64,000 bases of DNA from Streptomyces sp. NBC_00691 (GTDB taxonomy: Bacteria > Actinomycetota > Actinomycetes > Streptomycetales > Streptomycetaceae): the NCBI RefSeq assembly GCF_036226665.1, contig NZ_CP109007.1, forward strand, positions 558,001 to 622,000, given 5' to 3'. Each line of letters opens with the position of its first letter. The stretch's first letter is position 1. Made by a program: the position numbers and the translations under genes. Below, piece by piece: positions 8,543 through 16,493 of this stretch. The notes under the pieces were generated by a model, which was given only the letters and a program-made list of their open reading frames with translations, was not told the DNA's origin and ran no database searches.

Positions 8543-9864
8543 CCGGCGATTCCCTGCTCCTGGAGGATCCCGGCGAGCTTCGTGTCGAGTTCACGCAGCT
8601 TCTCGCCCAGGTCGAGGGAGCAGTCGGCCATCAGGGCGTTGACCGTCTCGGCGGTGGTCTGCCGTACCGGTGTCCAGTTGGGGAGGGAGGGGGCGTAGCG
8701 CCCGGAGGAGCGGTAGGCGTCGGCGTAGGTCTTCCAGCGGGGGTCGGGGCGGACCTCGGTGACGTCGACGGTCTTGTTCACGGGGAGCTGGACGGTGGAG
8801 CCGTCGACGCCCTCCATGCCGAGTCTCTGGCCCTCGGCGGAGATGGCGTACCCGGCGAAGGCGTCCTGTCCGGCGTTGTTCTCGGAGCCGGCCATCAGGT
8901 AGACGGAGCCGCCCTCGGCGAGCACGGTGGCGTCCTTCGGGCCCTTGGGCATGGGGACGACCTCGTACTTGTCCTTGCCGAGGGACTTGTCGAAGCGGGA
9001 CATGAGGTAGGGGCCGACGACGAACATGCCGGTCCTGCCGGCCTCGAACGTCTCGTTCGTCGGCGGGGTGTCCATGGTGACGGCACCGGGCTGGACGACC
9101 TTCGCGTCGCAGCCGAGTGCGCGGAACCAGCGCATGGCCTCCGTCGACTCCTTGCCGGTCATCGACGGCTTGTACTTCCCCTGGCCCGCCTCGGTGACGA
9201 AGTCCCCGCCGGCGGCCCAGAGGAAGTTGGAGAAGTACCAGGAGGCGTAGCCGCGCTTGGTGGACAGCGGGGCGGCGAGGCCGTAGGTGTCCTGCTTGCC
9301 GTTGCCGTCGGGGTCGCGGGTGGTGAAGGCGGCGGCGAGCGCGGCGAAGTCGTCCCAGGTCCGCGGAGCCTGCAGCTTGAGCTTCTCGCGCCAGTCCTTG
9401 CGGATGAGGAGGGCGCCGGCCTGGGCGGAGTACGGGATGCCGTACTGCTTGCCGTCGACGCTCCGGCCGGAGTCCCGGGCCTGCTCGACGAGATCCTGAC
9501 TGCCCTTGATCTTGCCGAGGTCGATCTCCCTGAGGAGGCCCTGGCTGTGCATCGCGCCGAGCTGGGTGACGTCGTTCATGACGATGTCGGGCAACTGCCG
9601 CTGAGCGGCGCGCTGCTGGAGCTTCGTCTCGAAGTCGTCGAAGATCGCCGTGACCTTGACCTTGTGCCCGGTGGCCTTCTCGAAGCCTTCGACCAGCCGG
9701 AGCGTGGCCTTCTCGCCGGGGCCGCCGGGCGTGGTCCTGGTCCACAGCTCCAGCTCCGCCTTGGAGTCCTGCTTGGCGTCCGTCCCGGCAGGACCGGACG
9801 TACAGCTCGTCAGGGCCAACGCCGAGGCGAGAAAACCCGCACCGATCCATCGCGTTCTCTGCAT
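8539..9864 (-). CDS. Extracellular sugar-binding lipoprotein of the ABC importer
   Basis: A 441-residue solute-binding protein. It starts MQRTRWIGAGF and reaches the lipobox LALTSC, so the mature protein is lipid-anchored outside the membrane. The body has family-1 features such as LRLVEGFEKATGHKVKVTA, and GKQYGIPYSAQAGALLIRKD in the hinge. The ATG is chosen for AGGAG five bases before it and for the signal peptide; an upstream GTG would add an Arg-rich leader and destroy it. It is first in the importer operon and has a well-formed promoter with a LacI-type operator. Ligand inferred from context only. Confidence 0.93.
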   Translation of the reverse strand: MQRTRWIGAGFLASALALTSCTSGPAGTDAKQDSKAELELWTRTTPGGPGEKATLRLVEGFEKATGHKVKVTAIFDDFETKLQQRAAQRQLPDIVMNDVTQLGAMHSQGLLREIDLGKIKGSQDLVEQARDSGRSVDGKQYGIPYSAQAGALLIRKDWREKLKLQAPRTWDDFAALAAAFTTRDPDGNGKQDTYGLAAPLSTKRGYASWYFSNFLWAAGGDFVTEAGQGKYKPSMTGKESTEAMRWFRALGCDAKVVQPGAVTMDTPPTNETFEAGRTGMFVVGPYLMSRFDKSLGKDKYEVVPMPKGPKDATVLAEGGSVYLMAGSENNAGQDAFAGYAISAEGQRLGMEGVDGSTVQLPVNKTVDVTEVRPDPRWKTYADAYRSSGRYAPSLPNWTPVRQTTAETVNALMADCSLDLGEKLRELDTKLAGILQEQGIAG

Positions 9865-9901
9865 GACAACTCCTGTTCGCCGCCGTCGGCAGCTGGCCTG
9901 T

Positions 9902-9909
9902 AAGCGCTT
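9902..9909. promoter_or_regulatory. LacI-family operator AAGCGCTT at the importer start site
   Basis: The 8-bp palindrome AAGCGCTT has the CG-centred core typical of LacI/GalR-family operators. It covers the predicted transcription start, so bound repressor would block initiation. Related boxes occur upstream at 9981-9988 and 10054-10061. No LacI gene is in the window. Confidence 0.6.
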
Positions 9910-9916
9910 GCCGGGG

Positions 9917-9945
9917 ACGCTAACGCGCGGCCGAACGAGGGTCAA
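9917..9945 (-). promoter_or_regulatory. Sigma-70-type promoter of the ABC importer operon
   Basis: On the minus strand TTGACC (9940-9945) is followed by a 17-base spacer and TAGCGT (9917-9922). Transcription would start near 9910, about 45 bases before the binding-protein ATG and on top of the AAGCGCTT operator. Confidence 0.65.
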
Positions 9946-9980
9946 TAGTCCGATGACTGAAAAGAGTTGAAACGAATGAA

Positions 9981-9988
9981 GGCGCTTG
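9981..9988. promoter_or_regulatory. Second, imperfect LacI-type box (AGGCGCTT)
   Basis: Matches the AAGCGCTT box at 9902 in 7 of 8 bases and lies 36 bases upstream of the -35 hexamer. It could be an auxiliary operator for looping. Confidence 0.35.
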
Positions 9989-10053
9989 ATGACGCGTATC
10001 CGTCGGAGCCCTCATCACCCGCTTGAGCAGTCAGGGAGCCGCGTCGGGAAGCG

Positions 10054-10061
10054 AAGCGCTT
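10054..10061. promoter_or_regulatory. Third LacI-type box (AAGCGCTT)
   Basis: An exact AAGCGCTT inside the 10-bp palindrome GAAGCGCTTC, about 150 bases upstream of the first box. Distance and identity fit an auxiliary operator. It lies in the non-coding gap 9865-10166. Confidence 0.45.
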
Positions 10062-10095
10062 CACCTCGACGCCGGGAGCATTCCTGGGAGCTCCT

Positions 10096-10131
10096 CGCTC
10101 AGACATCGATCAAAGCTCCGATGTCTGAGCG
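10096..10131 (-). terminator. 13-bp inverted repeat after the hydroxyacid dehydrogenase, with operator half-sites in its arms
   Basis: Arms CGCTCAGACATCG and CGATGTCTGAGCG pair perfectly around a 10-base loop (10109-10118). It begins 36 bases past the dehydrogenase stop codon, a good position for a factor-independent terminator. Each arm also contains the ACATCG/CGATGT half of the 11-bp operator seen elsewhere in this locus, so a protein-binding role is possible. Confidence 0.6.
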
Positions 10132-10166
10132 GGGGCGAGGGTTCGGGGCGCAGGAAACAGGCCAGG

Positions 10167-11177
10167 CTAGGCCCGGGTCGACGCCCGGTCGGGGGCGACG
10201 GCGTGCCGCAGGGGTTCGCCGTGCACCAGTCGCCGCAGTTCGTCGCGTACCAGCTCACCCAGGCGGGCGCGTTCACGTCCCATGGCGCCGGCCAGGTGCG
10301 GGGTGAGGAGGACGTTCGGCAGGGTGAACAGGGGCGAGTCCGGCGCGGGCGGCTCCGGCCAGGTCACATCGAGGACGGCGGTGAGGTCGGGCCGGTCGCG
10401 GAGAACTCCGATCACCTCCGGCTCGTCCAGCACCGCCCCCCGGGCGGTGTTGATCAGCGTCGCCCCCTCGGGGAGGAGCGCCACGAGCCGCTCCCCCACG
10501 AGGCCTTCGGTCTCGGGCAGCAGCGGGGCATGGACGCTCACGACGTCACAGGAGGTGAACAGCTCGTCGATTCCGGTGAGTCGGACACCCAGCTCCGCGG
10601 CGGCGGCCGGGTCGATCACCGGATCGCAGGCGAGCACCTCGACGCCGAAGTTCCGCAGCAGCCGGGCGACGAGCCGGCCGATCTCACCGAGTCCGAGCAG
10701 GCCCACGCGGGAGCCGTACCCTCCGGCGACCGGCGGATCGTGCGGGAAGCGGCGGCCGACCGTCACCTCGCGGCCGAGGCGGTGCACCTGCTTCAGGCCG
10801 AGCAGGATCTGGGCGAGGGTGAACTCGGCGACCGGGACGGCGTTGGCGGCGGCCGCGGACACGATGGGGATGCCGCGGGCCCAGAACTCCGGCGGCGTCA
10901 GGTGGCGTACCGAACCGGCCGCCACCATCACCGCGTTCAGCCGCGGCGCACGGGAGAGCAGTGCCGCGTCGAGCACCGGGGCTCCCCAGCCGGTGAGCAG
11001 GACGTCGACCTCCTCCAACACGCCGGGGTCCCGGAGGAGGGCGTCGCGGGTGAGGGCGGGAGCACGCCAGCGCGCCAGGTGTCCGATGTCCGCCAGGACG
11101 TGGGCCGGGTAGACATCGGATCTGCGCTCCTCCTCCATGACCAGCAGGACGTTGGGCGTTGTGGTCGCAGCTGCCAT
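10167..11177 (-). CDS. D-2-hydroxyacid dehydrogenase (NAD-dependent, D-isomer family)
   Basis: A 336-residue oxidoreductase of the phosphoglycerate/glyoxylate/hydroxypyruvate reductase superfamily. The Rossmann motif is VGLLGLGEIGRLVARLL. The catalytic trio is Arg in INTARGAVLDEPE, Glu in VTWPEPPAPD and His in LTPHLAGAMG. The ATG has AGGAGG eight bases upstream. It is divergent from the FAH-family hydrolase, and the shared 152-base region contains two ACATCSGA boxes, so both are probably controlled by the FCD regulator at the left edge. It would reduce or oxidise a 2-keto/2-hydroxy acid made from the sugar acid; the precise substrate is open. Confidence 0.88.
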   Translation of the reverse strand: MAAATTTPNVLLVMEEERRSDVYPAHVLADIGHLARWRAPALTRDALLRDPGVLEEVDVLLTGWGAPVLDAALLSRAPRLNAVMVAAGSVRHLTPPEFWARGIPIVSAAAANAVPVAEFTLAQILLGLKQVHRLGREVTVGRRFPHDPPVAGGYGSRVGLLGLGEIGRLVARLLRNFGVEVLACDPVIDPAAAAELGVRLTGIDELFTSCDVVSVHAPLLPETEGLVGERLVALLPEGATLINTARGAVLDEPEVIGVLRDRPDLTAVLDVTWPEPPAPDSPLFTLPNVLLTPHLAGAMGRERARLGELVRDELRRLVHGEPLRHAVAPDRASTRA

Positions 11178-11329
11178 CGGCTCGGCCTCCTGGGGCGTGG
11201 CGGTATCGGCGGGCCACACGATACATCGGAGGACAATCCTGATCCTGTCGAAGGGCTGGACAAAACTGCGGGCGATTGCTTGCATTCCACAGTCGATACA
11301 TCCGATGTCTATGGTGAGGGATGGCTGGC
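11178..11329. promoter_or_regulatory. Divergent control region with two GntR/FCD boxes
   Basis: Box 1 is ACATCGGAGGA at 11223-11233 (9 of 11 matches) and box 2 is ACATCCGATGT at 11298-11308 (perfect). Both are preceded by CGAT and lie 75 bp apart. A third related site, ACATCGGATCT, lies at 11113-11123 within the start of the dehydrogenase gene. Box 2 ends four bases before the GGTGAGGG ribosome site of the hydrolase gene, so binding would block that transcript. Confidence 0.6.
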
Positions 11330-12190
11330 ATGCGTGTACTGAGGGTCGGCGAAGCGGGGGCGGAGCGTCTCGCGGTCCTGGACGGGGCCGGCGGGCTGCT
11401 CGACGCCTCGGGCATCGCCGACGACATCGACCACCGCTCGCTCGCCGACGGCGTGCTCGACCGGCTCGCCGAGGCCGTCGCGGCGGGCGCCCTGCCCGCC
11501 ATGGACGTCCCCGTCGACCGCGTACGGATCGGGGCTCCGGTCGCACGGCCCGGGAAGGTCGTCTGCGTCGGCCTCAACTACCGTGACCACGCGGAGGAGA
11601 CGGGAGCGGAGCTGCCGGCCGAGCCCGTGGTCTTCATGAAGGACCCGTGGACGGTCTCGGGGCCGTACGACGAGGTGCTGATCCCCCGCGACAGCGTCAA
11701 GACGGACTACGAGGTCGAGTTGGCCGTGGTGATCGGCAGGACCGCCCGGTACCTGGAGAGCGACGAGGACGCGCTCGCGTGCGTCGCCGGGTACGCGGTC
11801 TCGCACGACGTCTCCGAGCGCGCGTTCCAGTTGGAGCGGGGCGGCCAGTGGGACAAGGGGAAGAGCTGCGAGACCTTCAACCCGCTGGGTCCGTGGCTGG
11901 TCACTCCGGACGAGGTTCCCGACCCGCAGAAGCTCTCGCTGCGGCTGACGGTGAACGGCGTCGGGCGTCAGCACGGCACGACCGCGGACATGGTGTTCCC
12001 GGTCGCCGAGATCATCCGCTACCTCAGCCGGTTCATGGTCCTGTACCCCGGGGACGTCATCAACACCGGCACCCCGGCCGGCGTGGCCCTCGGCCGGCCC
12101 GAACCCCGGCCGTACCTGCGTCACGGTGATGTGGTCGAGTGCGGGATCGACGGTCTGGGCACCATGCGCCAGACCTTCCGGCAGGCCTGA
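11330..12190 (+). CDS. Fumarylacetoacetate hydrolase family protein
   Basis: A 286-residue FAH-fold C-C hydrolase/decarboxylase. Typical motifs are VCVGLNYRDHAEETG (~78-92), the metal ligands Glu128 and Glu130 in TDYEVELAVVIGR, and Asp160 in AVSHDVSERAFQ, and GDVINTGTPAGVALG near the end. The second ATG is chosen because GGTGAGGG lies nine bases before it, while it would abut the first ATG at 11321. Close relatives hydrolyse 2,4-diketo-3-deoxy sugar acids in the oxidative L-fucose/L-rhamnose routes, which fits the fucosidase in this locus. The FAH fold is certain; the substrate is inferred. Confidence 0.88.
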   Translation: MRVLRVGEAGAERLAVLDGAGGLLDASGIADDIDHRSLADGVLDRLAEAVAAGALPAMDVPVDRVRIGAPVARPGKVVCVGLNYRDHAEETGAELPAEPVVFMKDPWTVSGPYDEVLIPRDSVKTDYEVELAVVIGRTARYLESDEDALACVAGYAVSHDVSERAFQLERGGQWDKGKSCETFNPLGPWLVTPDEVPDPQKLSLRLTVNGVGRQHGTTADMVFPVAEIIRYLSRFMVLYPGDVINTGTPAGVALGRPEPRPYLRHGDVVECGIDGLGTMRQTFRQA

Positions 12191-12202
12191 GAGGAGACGC
12201 GC

Positions 12203-12841
12203 GTGCGGTTCACCCGGGACGACCTGCTGCTCTTCATCGGTGACTCCGTCACGGACACCGGCCGCGACCGCGAGGACCCCGCGTCCCTCGGCGACGGCTA
12301 CGTCCGGATGATCGCCGAGGCCCTGCCCTCCCCCGCGACCGTCGTCAACCAGGGTGTCAACGGCCATCGGGTCCACGACCTGGAGGCGCGCTGGGCCACC
12401 GACGTCCTCGCCCTCGCCCCCTCGGTCGTCACCGTCCTGATCGGCATCAACGACACCTGGCGGCGCTACGACCGCGGACTCCTCAGCCCCATAACGGAGT
12501 TCGAGGCCTCGCTCGGCCGCGTCCTCGCCCTCGTGAAGGAGAAGTGCGCCGCCCGGCTGTTCGTCATGACGCCGTTCCTGCTGCCGGCCGGCCCCGAACA
12601 GGAGACGTGGTTCGAGGACCTCGCACCCCGCACCGACGCCGTCCTGCGCGCGGCGACCGCTCACGGGGCGACGGTGGTCCGCACGGACCTGGCGCTGCCG
12701 CGCGCCGCCGAGGAACACGGCGCGGCCGCCCTCGCCCCCGACGGGGTCCATCCGAGCCCGCTCGGCCACCGCGTCATCGCGCGCGCGTGGCTGGAGGCGG
12801 CCGGGGTGTACGAGGGGAGAACCCCGTCTGAGAGGCTGTGA
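12203..12841 (+). CDS. SGNH/GDSL-family hydrolase
   Basis: A 212-residue cytoplasmic SGNH esterase. Block I is LLFIGDSVTDTGRD (Ser nucleophile ~15), the Asn block is VNQGVNGHRV, block III VLIGINDTW, and block V APDGVHPSPLGHRV supplies Asp and His. The GTG start is 12 bases after the hydrolase stop, with GAGGAGA before it, so the two are one operon. It resembles deacetylases or arylesterases acting on acylated sugars, which would suit removal of O-acetyl groups from plant or algal glycans. The role is inferred. Confidence 0.85.
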   Translation: MRFTRDDLLLFIGDSVTDTGRDREDPASLGDGYVRMIAEALPSPATVVNQGVNGHRVHDLEARWATDVLALAPSVVTVLIGINDTWRRYDRGLLSPITEFEASLGRVLALVKEKCAARLFVMTPFLLPAGPEQETWFEDLAPRTDAVLRAATAHGATVVRTDLALPRAAEEHGAAALAPDGVHPSPLGHRVIARAWLEAAGVYEGRTPSERL

Positions 12842-12843
12842 GC

Positions 12844-13401
12844 ATGACTGACATGCCTCTCTGGCGTCGGCCCACCCGTAGCGGCTGGCGCATCGCCGTC
12901 GACGACGCCCGCACCCGCGCCGACGTGATCGACGCCGTCGGCGACGTCCGGGCGTCCGTACCCATAGAACCCGTACAGCACTTCACGGGGTGGTTCGCCA
13001 AGCGCCAGAACGCGGTCGTGAACCAGGCGTTCGAAGCCGACGGTCCGTCGCTGCCCGGCCGGGGGACGAGCGCGATCTCACTGGATCCGCACGACCCGGA
13101 CGCCTTCGTCGGCGACGGCGCCGCCGACGGGCGCCGTCGGGACAAGACCGGGCGGGCCGTCGTCCACGGCCGGAGCTACACGTTCCTGCACACCGACGGA
13201 AAGAGCGCGGACGCGATGCGGGACGGGACCCGCATCGCGTCGTTCGTCAAGCACGGCTTCCGCCCCCGGGACGGGCACGTCAGCCGCGAGGACCACCTTC
13301 CCCTGGACGAGACCGACGAACTGGTCCTCACCGTCTTCGAGAAGCTCCTCAGGCCTGGACGGCCCGGCGCCGTCTCCGACGCGCTGACCGACCTCAGCTG
13401 A
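12844..13401 (+). CDS. Conserved-looking hypothetical protein
   Basis: A 185-residue soluble protein with no family I recognise. It is rich in charged residues and has a central segment KTGRAVVHGRSYTFLHTDG followed by VKHGFRPRDGHVSRE. There is no signal peptide or membrane helix. ATG at 12844 is preferred because GAGAGG lies eight bases upstream; a GTG at 12838 overlaps the esterase stop. Close coupling places it at the end of the hydrolase-esterase operon, but codon use and context do not reveal a function. Confidence 0.7.
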   Translation: MTDMPLWRRPTRSGWRIAVDDARTRADVIDAVGDVRASVPIEPVQHFTGWFAKRQNAVVNQAFEADGPSLPGRGTSAISLDPHDPDAFVGDGAADGRRRDKTGRAVVHGRSYTFLHTDGKSADAMRDGTRIASFVKHGFRPRDGHVSREDHLPLDETDELVLTVFEKLLRPGRPGAVSDALTDLS

Positions 13402-13444
13402 TCAGTGGCCCGTCCGGACGTCGCCCGGCTCCCCGAGGATTTCG

Positions 13445-15484
13445 TCAGGGGCAGCTGACGCGGATGTCGCCCGGGTCGGTGGTGCAGGTGTCCGTGCCGG
13501 CGCCGCCGTTGGCGGTGTCGTTGCCCGCGGTGCCGTCGGTGGTGGTGAGGCGGTCGTTGCCGTAGGAGCCGGCCAGGGTGTCGTTGCCCGGACCGCCGTT
13601 CAGGGTGTCGTCACCGTAGCCGCCGTCGATGTTGTCGTTCCCGAAGCCACCGTGGACCGTGTCGTTGCCGTAGCTCGACCGGATGGTGTCGTTGCCGCCG
13701 AGGCCGCAGATCACCTCGTTGCCGAAGCCGCCGTTGATGGTCTCCGCCGCACTGGTGCCGATGATCGTGCACCCGCGCGCGTTGTTCACCGAAGTGGTCG
13801 CGGTGGCCGTGTTGTCGGAGGACACGGGATCCTGCGGCGAGCCGCTGACGCCGGCCGCGTTCGTGAGGGTGCCGACGGCACGGGGTTCGGCCGTCACCGT
13901 GACGGTCGCGCTCGCGCCGGGGGCCAGGGAGCCGAGGGCGCAGGTGGCCCCGGTCGTGGTCGTCGTACAGGTTCCCTGCGAGGGAACGGCCGAGACGAGC
14001 GTCGCGCCGGTCCCGGAGAGCGTGTCGGAGAGCGAGACGCCGGTCGCCGTGGCCGTGGACGTCGCGGCGTTGGTGACCCGCACCGTGTAGGTGGCGCGGT
14101 CGCCGATGCTCACGGTCGTCGTCCCGGCCTTCGTCACCGACAGATCGGCGCTCGGCGGGGGCGGCGTCGTACCGTCGCCGCCCTGGTAGCGGGCGAGGGC
14201 GAAGGAGAAGCCCGCTCCGTACCCGGCCGCGACGATCTTGCCGTCGGGCTGGACGAGCACCCCCCGCGCCTCGTCGAAGTCGTTGAACCCGGTCACGACG
14301 AAGCCGTCGCCGCCGAAGCCGGTGTCCACCGAGCCGTTGACATTGAGGCGGGCCAGACCGAAGTCGTTGGCCTCGGAGCTGTCGGGGTCGTCCGCGCGTC
14401 CGGCGAGCACGATCTTGCCGTTCTGCTGGAGCGCCAGCCCGTACGCGATGCCGCCGTCGCCGGGGGCGTTGACCGACGTACGGCCTCCCGTGCCGAAGCC
14501 CACGTCCGGCGTGCCGTTGGCGTTGTAGCGGAGCGCGGCGAAGCCGAGGCCGCCCGAACCCGCGGCGACGATCCTGCCGTCGGGCTGGACCGCCACGGCG
14601 TTGCCGAACTCGGTGCCGCCGAAGTCCGCGGTCACCATGCCGTCACCGCTGAAGGTGGTGTCGAGCGACCCGTCGCCGTTGTAGCGGGCCACCCCGATGT
14701 CGAACGCGGTGTTGCCCACGTAGCCGACGGACACGATCTTGCCGTCCGGCTGCAGCGCCATGCCCCGGGCGATGCCGCCGCCGTCCTGCGGCGATGTGGG
14801 GGTGAAGCCCGCGACGACCGCCCCGTCACCCCCGAGGCCGGGGTCCAGGGAGCCGTCGGTACCGAGCCGGACGAGCGCGAAGCCTCCGCCGCCGCCCTTG
14901 CCTGCGGCGACGATCCTGCCGTCCGGCTGGACGGCCACGTCCGCGCCGTCCGCGGACCCGCCGAACTCCTCGACGCGCACCAGCCCGCCGTCGCCGAAGC
15001 CCGTGTCGAGACTGCCGTCGGTGTTGTACCGGGCCACGGAGAAGAAACAGCAGCCGCCGCCCTCCTCCGCGATCACCTCGGTGGTGCCCGCCACGACGAT
15101 CTTTCCGTCGGACGGCTGGATCGCGACGGCGTTGGCGGTGTGCGTGCCACCACCGAAGTCGCTGGTCACCGTGCCGTCCCCGCCGAAGCCGGTGTCGAGG
15201 CCGCCGTCGGTGCCGTAGCGGGCGAGCGCGAAGCCCGCCTCGCTCAGACCGACCACGACCAGCTTGCCGTCGGCCTGCCGCGCGATGTCGTGGCCCTCCG
15301 CGAACCCGGTGACCGGAGTCGTCACCCGGCCGCCCACGCCGAACGTCGGATCCAGATCTCCGGGAGCGGCGAGCGCGGTGCCGGGCAGCGCGAGGACGAG
15401 CGCCATGCCGAGCGCGGCCGGCACCCCGGCCCTTCCGCCGGTCCTGCGCCGCCGATCCGCCGGTCTCAGCTGTACGTGGGTCAT
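13445..15484 (-). CDS. Secreted delta-60 repeat / DUF11 / RTX-like calcium-binding repeat protein
   Basis: A 679-residue exported protein with three visible modules. After a signal peptide (ALGMALVLALPGTALAA) come seven ~50-residue delta-60 repeats (type QPDGKIVVAG...FALARYxxDGSLDxxFGGDG), probably a beta-propeller. Residues ~465-590 form a DUF11 domain (ADLSVTKAGTTTVSIGDRAT). The last ~90 residues are hemolysin-type Ca2+ nonapeptide-like repeats (GNDTIRSSYGNDTVHGGFG and onward). It ends with a Cys-containing tail (DIRVSCP). An ATG with GGAGG upstream is chosen; longer upstream reading has no signal-peptide logic. No type I secretion genes are nearby, so Sec export is likely. Function unknown; possibly an adhesin or sensor of the cell surface. 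Confidence 0.88.
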   Translation of the reverse strand: MTHVQLRPADRRRRTGGRAGVPAALGMALVLALPGTALAAPGDLDPTFGVGGRVTTPVTGFAEGHDIARQADGKLVVVGLSEAGFALARYGTDGGLDTGFGGDGTVTSDFGGGTHTANAVAIQPSDGKIVVAGTTEVIAEEGGGCCFFSVARYNTDGSLDTGFGDGGLVRVEEFGGSADGADVAVQPDGRIVAAGKGGGGGFALVRLGTDGSLDPGLGGDGAVVAGFTPTSPQDGGGIARGMALQPDGKIVSVGYVGNTAFDIGVARYNGDGSLDTTFSGDGMVTADFGGTEFGNAVAVQPDGRIVAAGSGGLGFAALRYNANGTPDVGFGTGGRTSVNAPGDGGIAYGLALQQNGKIVLAGRADDPDSSEANDFGLARLNVNGSVDTGFGGDGFVVTGFNDFDEARGVLVQPDGKIVAAGYGAGFSFALARYQGGDGTTPPPPSADLSVTKAGTTTVSIGDRATYTVRVTNAATSTATATGVSLSDTLSGTGATLVSAVPSQGTCTTTTTGATCALGSLAPGASATVTVTAEPRAVGTLTNAAGVSGSPQDPVSSDNTATATTSVNNARGCTIIGTSAAETINGGFGNEVICGLGGNDTIRSSYGNDTVHGGFGNDNIDGGYGDDTLNGGPGNDTLAGSYGNDRLTTTDGTAGNDTANGGAGTDTCTTDPGDIRVSCP

Positions 15485-15791
15485 CTGCGTACGAACCTCC
15501 GTCTTCGTGGTGTACGGGGAGCAGCGCACAGCTTCGTGCCGTTGCGGGCCCCGTTCCGGCGGGCCGTGCCGGACTACGCTCACCGGCCCCGGGGAACCAC
15601 CCCCGCGAGGGAGCGCACGGGGCGCGATCAGGATCGGCGGTCGCCCAGCGCCTCGCCGGCGCTCTGTTCACCCACTGACGGGCCGGTTCGGGAGTGCGGC
15701 CCGGACACCACGTACCCTCACATCGGAAACGCCCACCGGCCTCGCCGGGTGCGGCACGAACCGCATGAGCAGGGCGAGCAGGGAACGGAAC
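15485..15791. other. 307-base non-coding gap between divergent genes
   Basis: This gap separates the delta-60 protein and the RNA phosphodiesterase and should hold both promoters. I found no convincing -35/-10 pair, operator dyad or hairpin worth naming. AGGGAACGGA near 15780-15789 is a plausible ribosome site for the rightward gene. Confidence 0.4.
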
Positions 15792-16415
15792 ATGACTCAG
15801 GCGCGGGGGCAGGACACGGAGCCCGGTGGGGGCGAACGGGATCGGGACCGGGCGTCGACGGTGCGCGTCTTCATCGCCCTCGCCCCGCCCGACGAGGCGA
15901 AGGACGAGCTGGAACGGCAGCTCCGGCCCGCCTACGACGCGTACCCCCGGATGCGCTGGAACCGCATTGAGGACTGGCACATCACCCTGGCGTTCCTCGG
16001 CGAGCTGCCGGCCGGGACCGTGCCGGCGCTCCGTCCGCCGCTCGCCGGACTCGCGGCGTCGCGCGGGCCGGTGGAGCTGGCGCTGCGGGGCGGCGGGCAC
16101 TCCGACGAACGGGTGCTGTGGAGCGGCGTCGACGGCGACGTCGACGGACTCCACCGGCTGGCCGCCGACGTGCGCGACGTGGTCAGGGAATGCGGCATCC
16201 CCTTCGAGGACCGGCCGCTGCGCCCGCATCTGACGCTGGCCCGGGCCCGCCGCGACGACCTGTCCAGCGTGCCGGACGTGGCCGCCGGGCTCGCCGGCTT
16301 CACCGGTCGCCCCTGGCGGGCCGAACGGCTCCACCTGGTGGGCAGCGACTTCGGCCGGGGCCCGGGGCCGATCCGGTACCGCGACATCGAGTCCTGGTCG
16401 TTCGGCGGGCGCTGA
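15792..16415 (+). CDS. thpR: RNA 2',3'-cyclic phosphodiesterase (2H family, ThpR/LigT)
   Basis: A 207-residue 2H phosphoesterase. The two catalytic HxTx motifs are WHITLAFLGE (~66) and RPHLTLARAR (~143). A 23-residue charged N-terminal tail precedes the core VRVFIALAPPDEAKDELER. The family opens 2',3'-cyclic phosphate ends of RNA and was originally described as 2'-5' RNA ligase. The ATG is chosen because it follows GGAACGGA and opens just ahead of the conserved core. It stands alone between divergent and co-directional neighbours, with no clear operon partner. Confidence 0.92.
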   Translation: MTQARGQDTEPGGGERDRDRASTVRVFIALAPPDEAKDELERQLRPAYDAYPRMRWNRIEDWHITLAFLGELPAGTVPALRPPLAGLAASRGPVELALRGGGHSDERVLWSGVDGDVDGLHRLAADVRDVVRECGIPFEDRPLRPHLTLARARRDDLSSVPDVAAGLAGFTGRPWRAERLHLVGSDFGRGPGPIRYRDIESWSFGGR

Positions 16416-16493
16416 TCGGCTGTCGCCGGTGCATCGCCCCGGGGTCCGTGAAGGTGCCCCGTCCGGGCGCCCGCGGCTGCGAGGATGCCCGAC

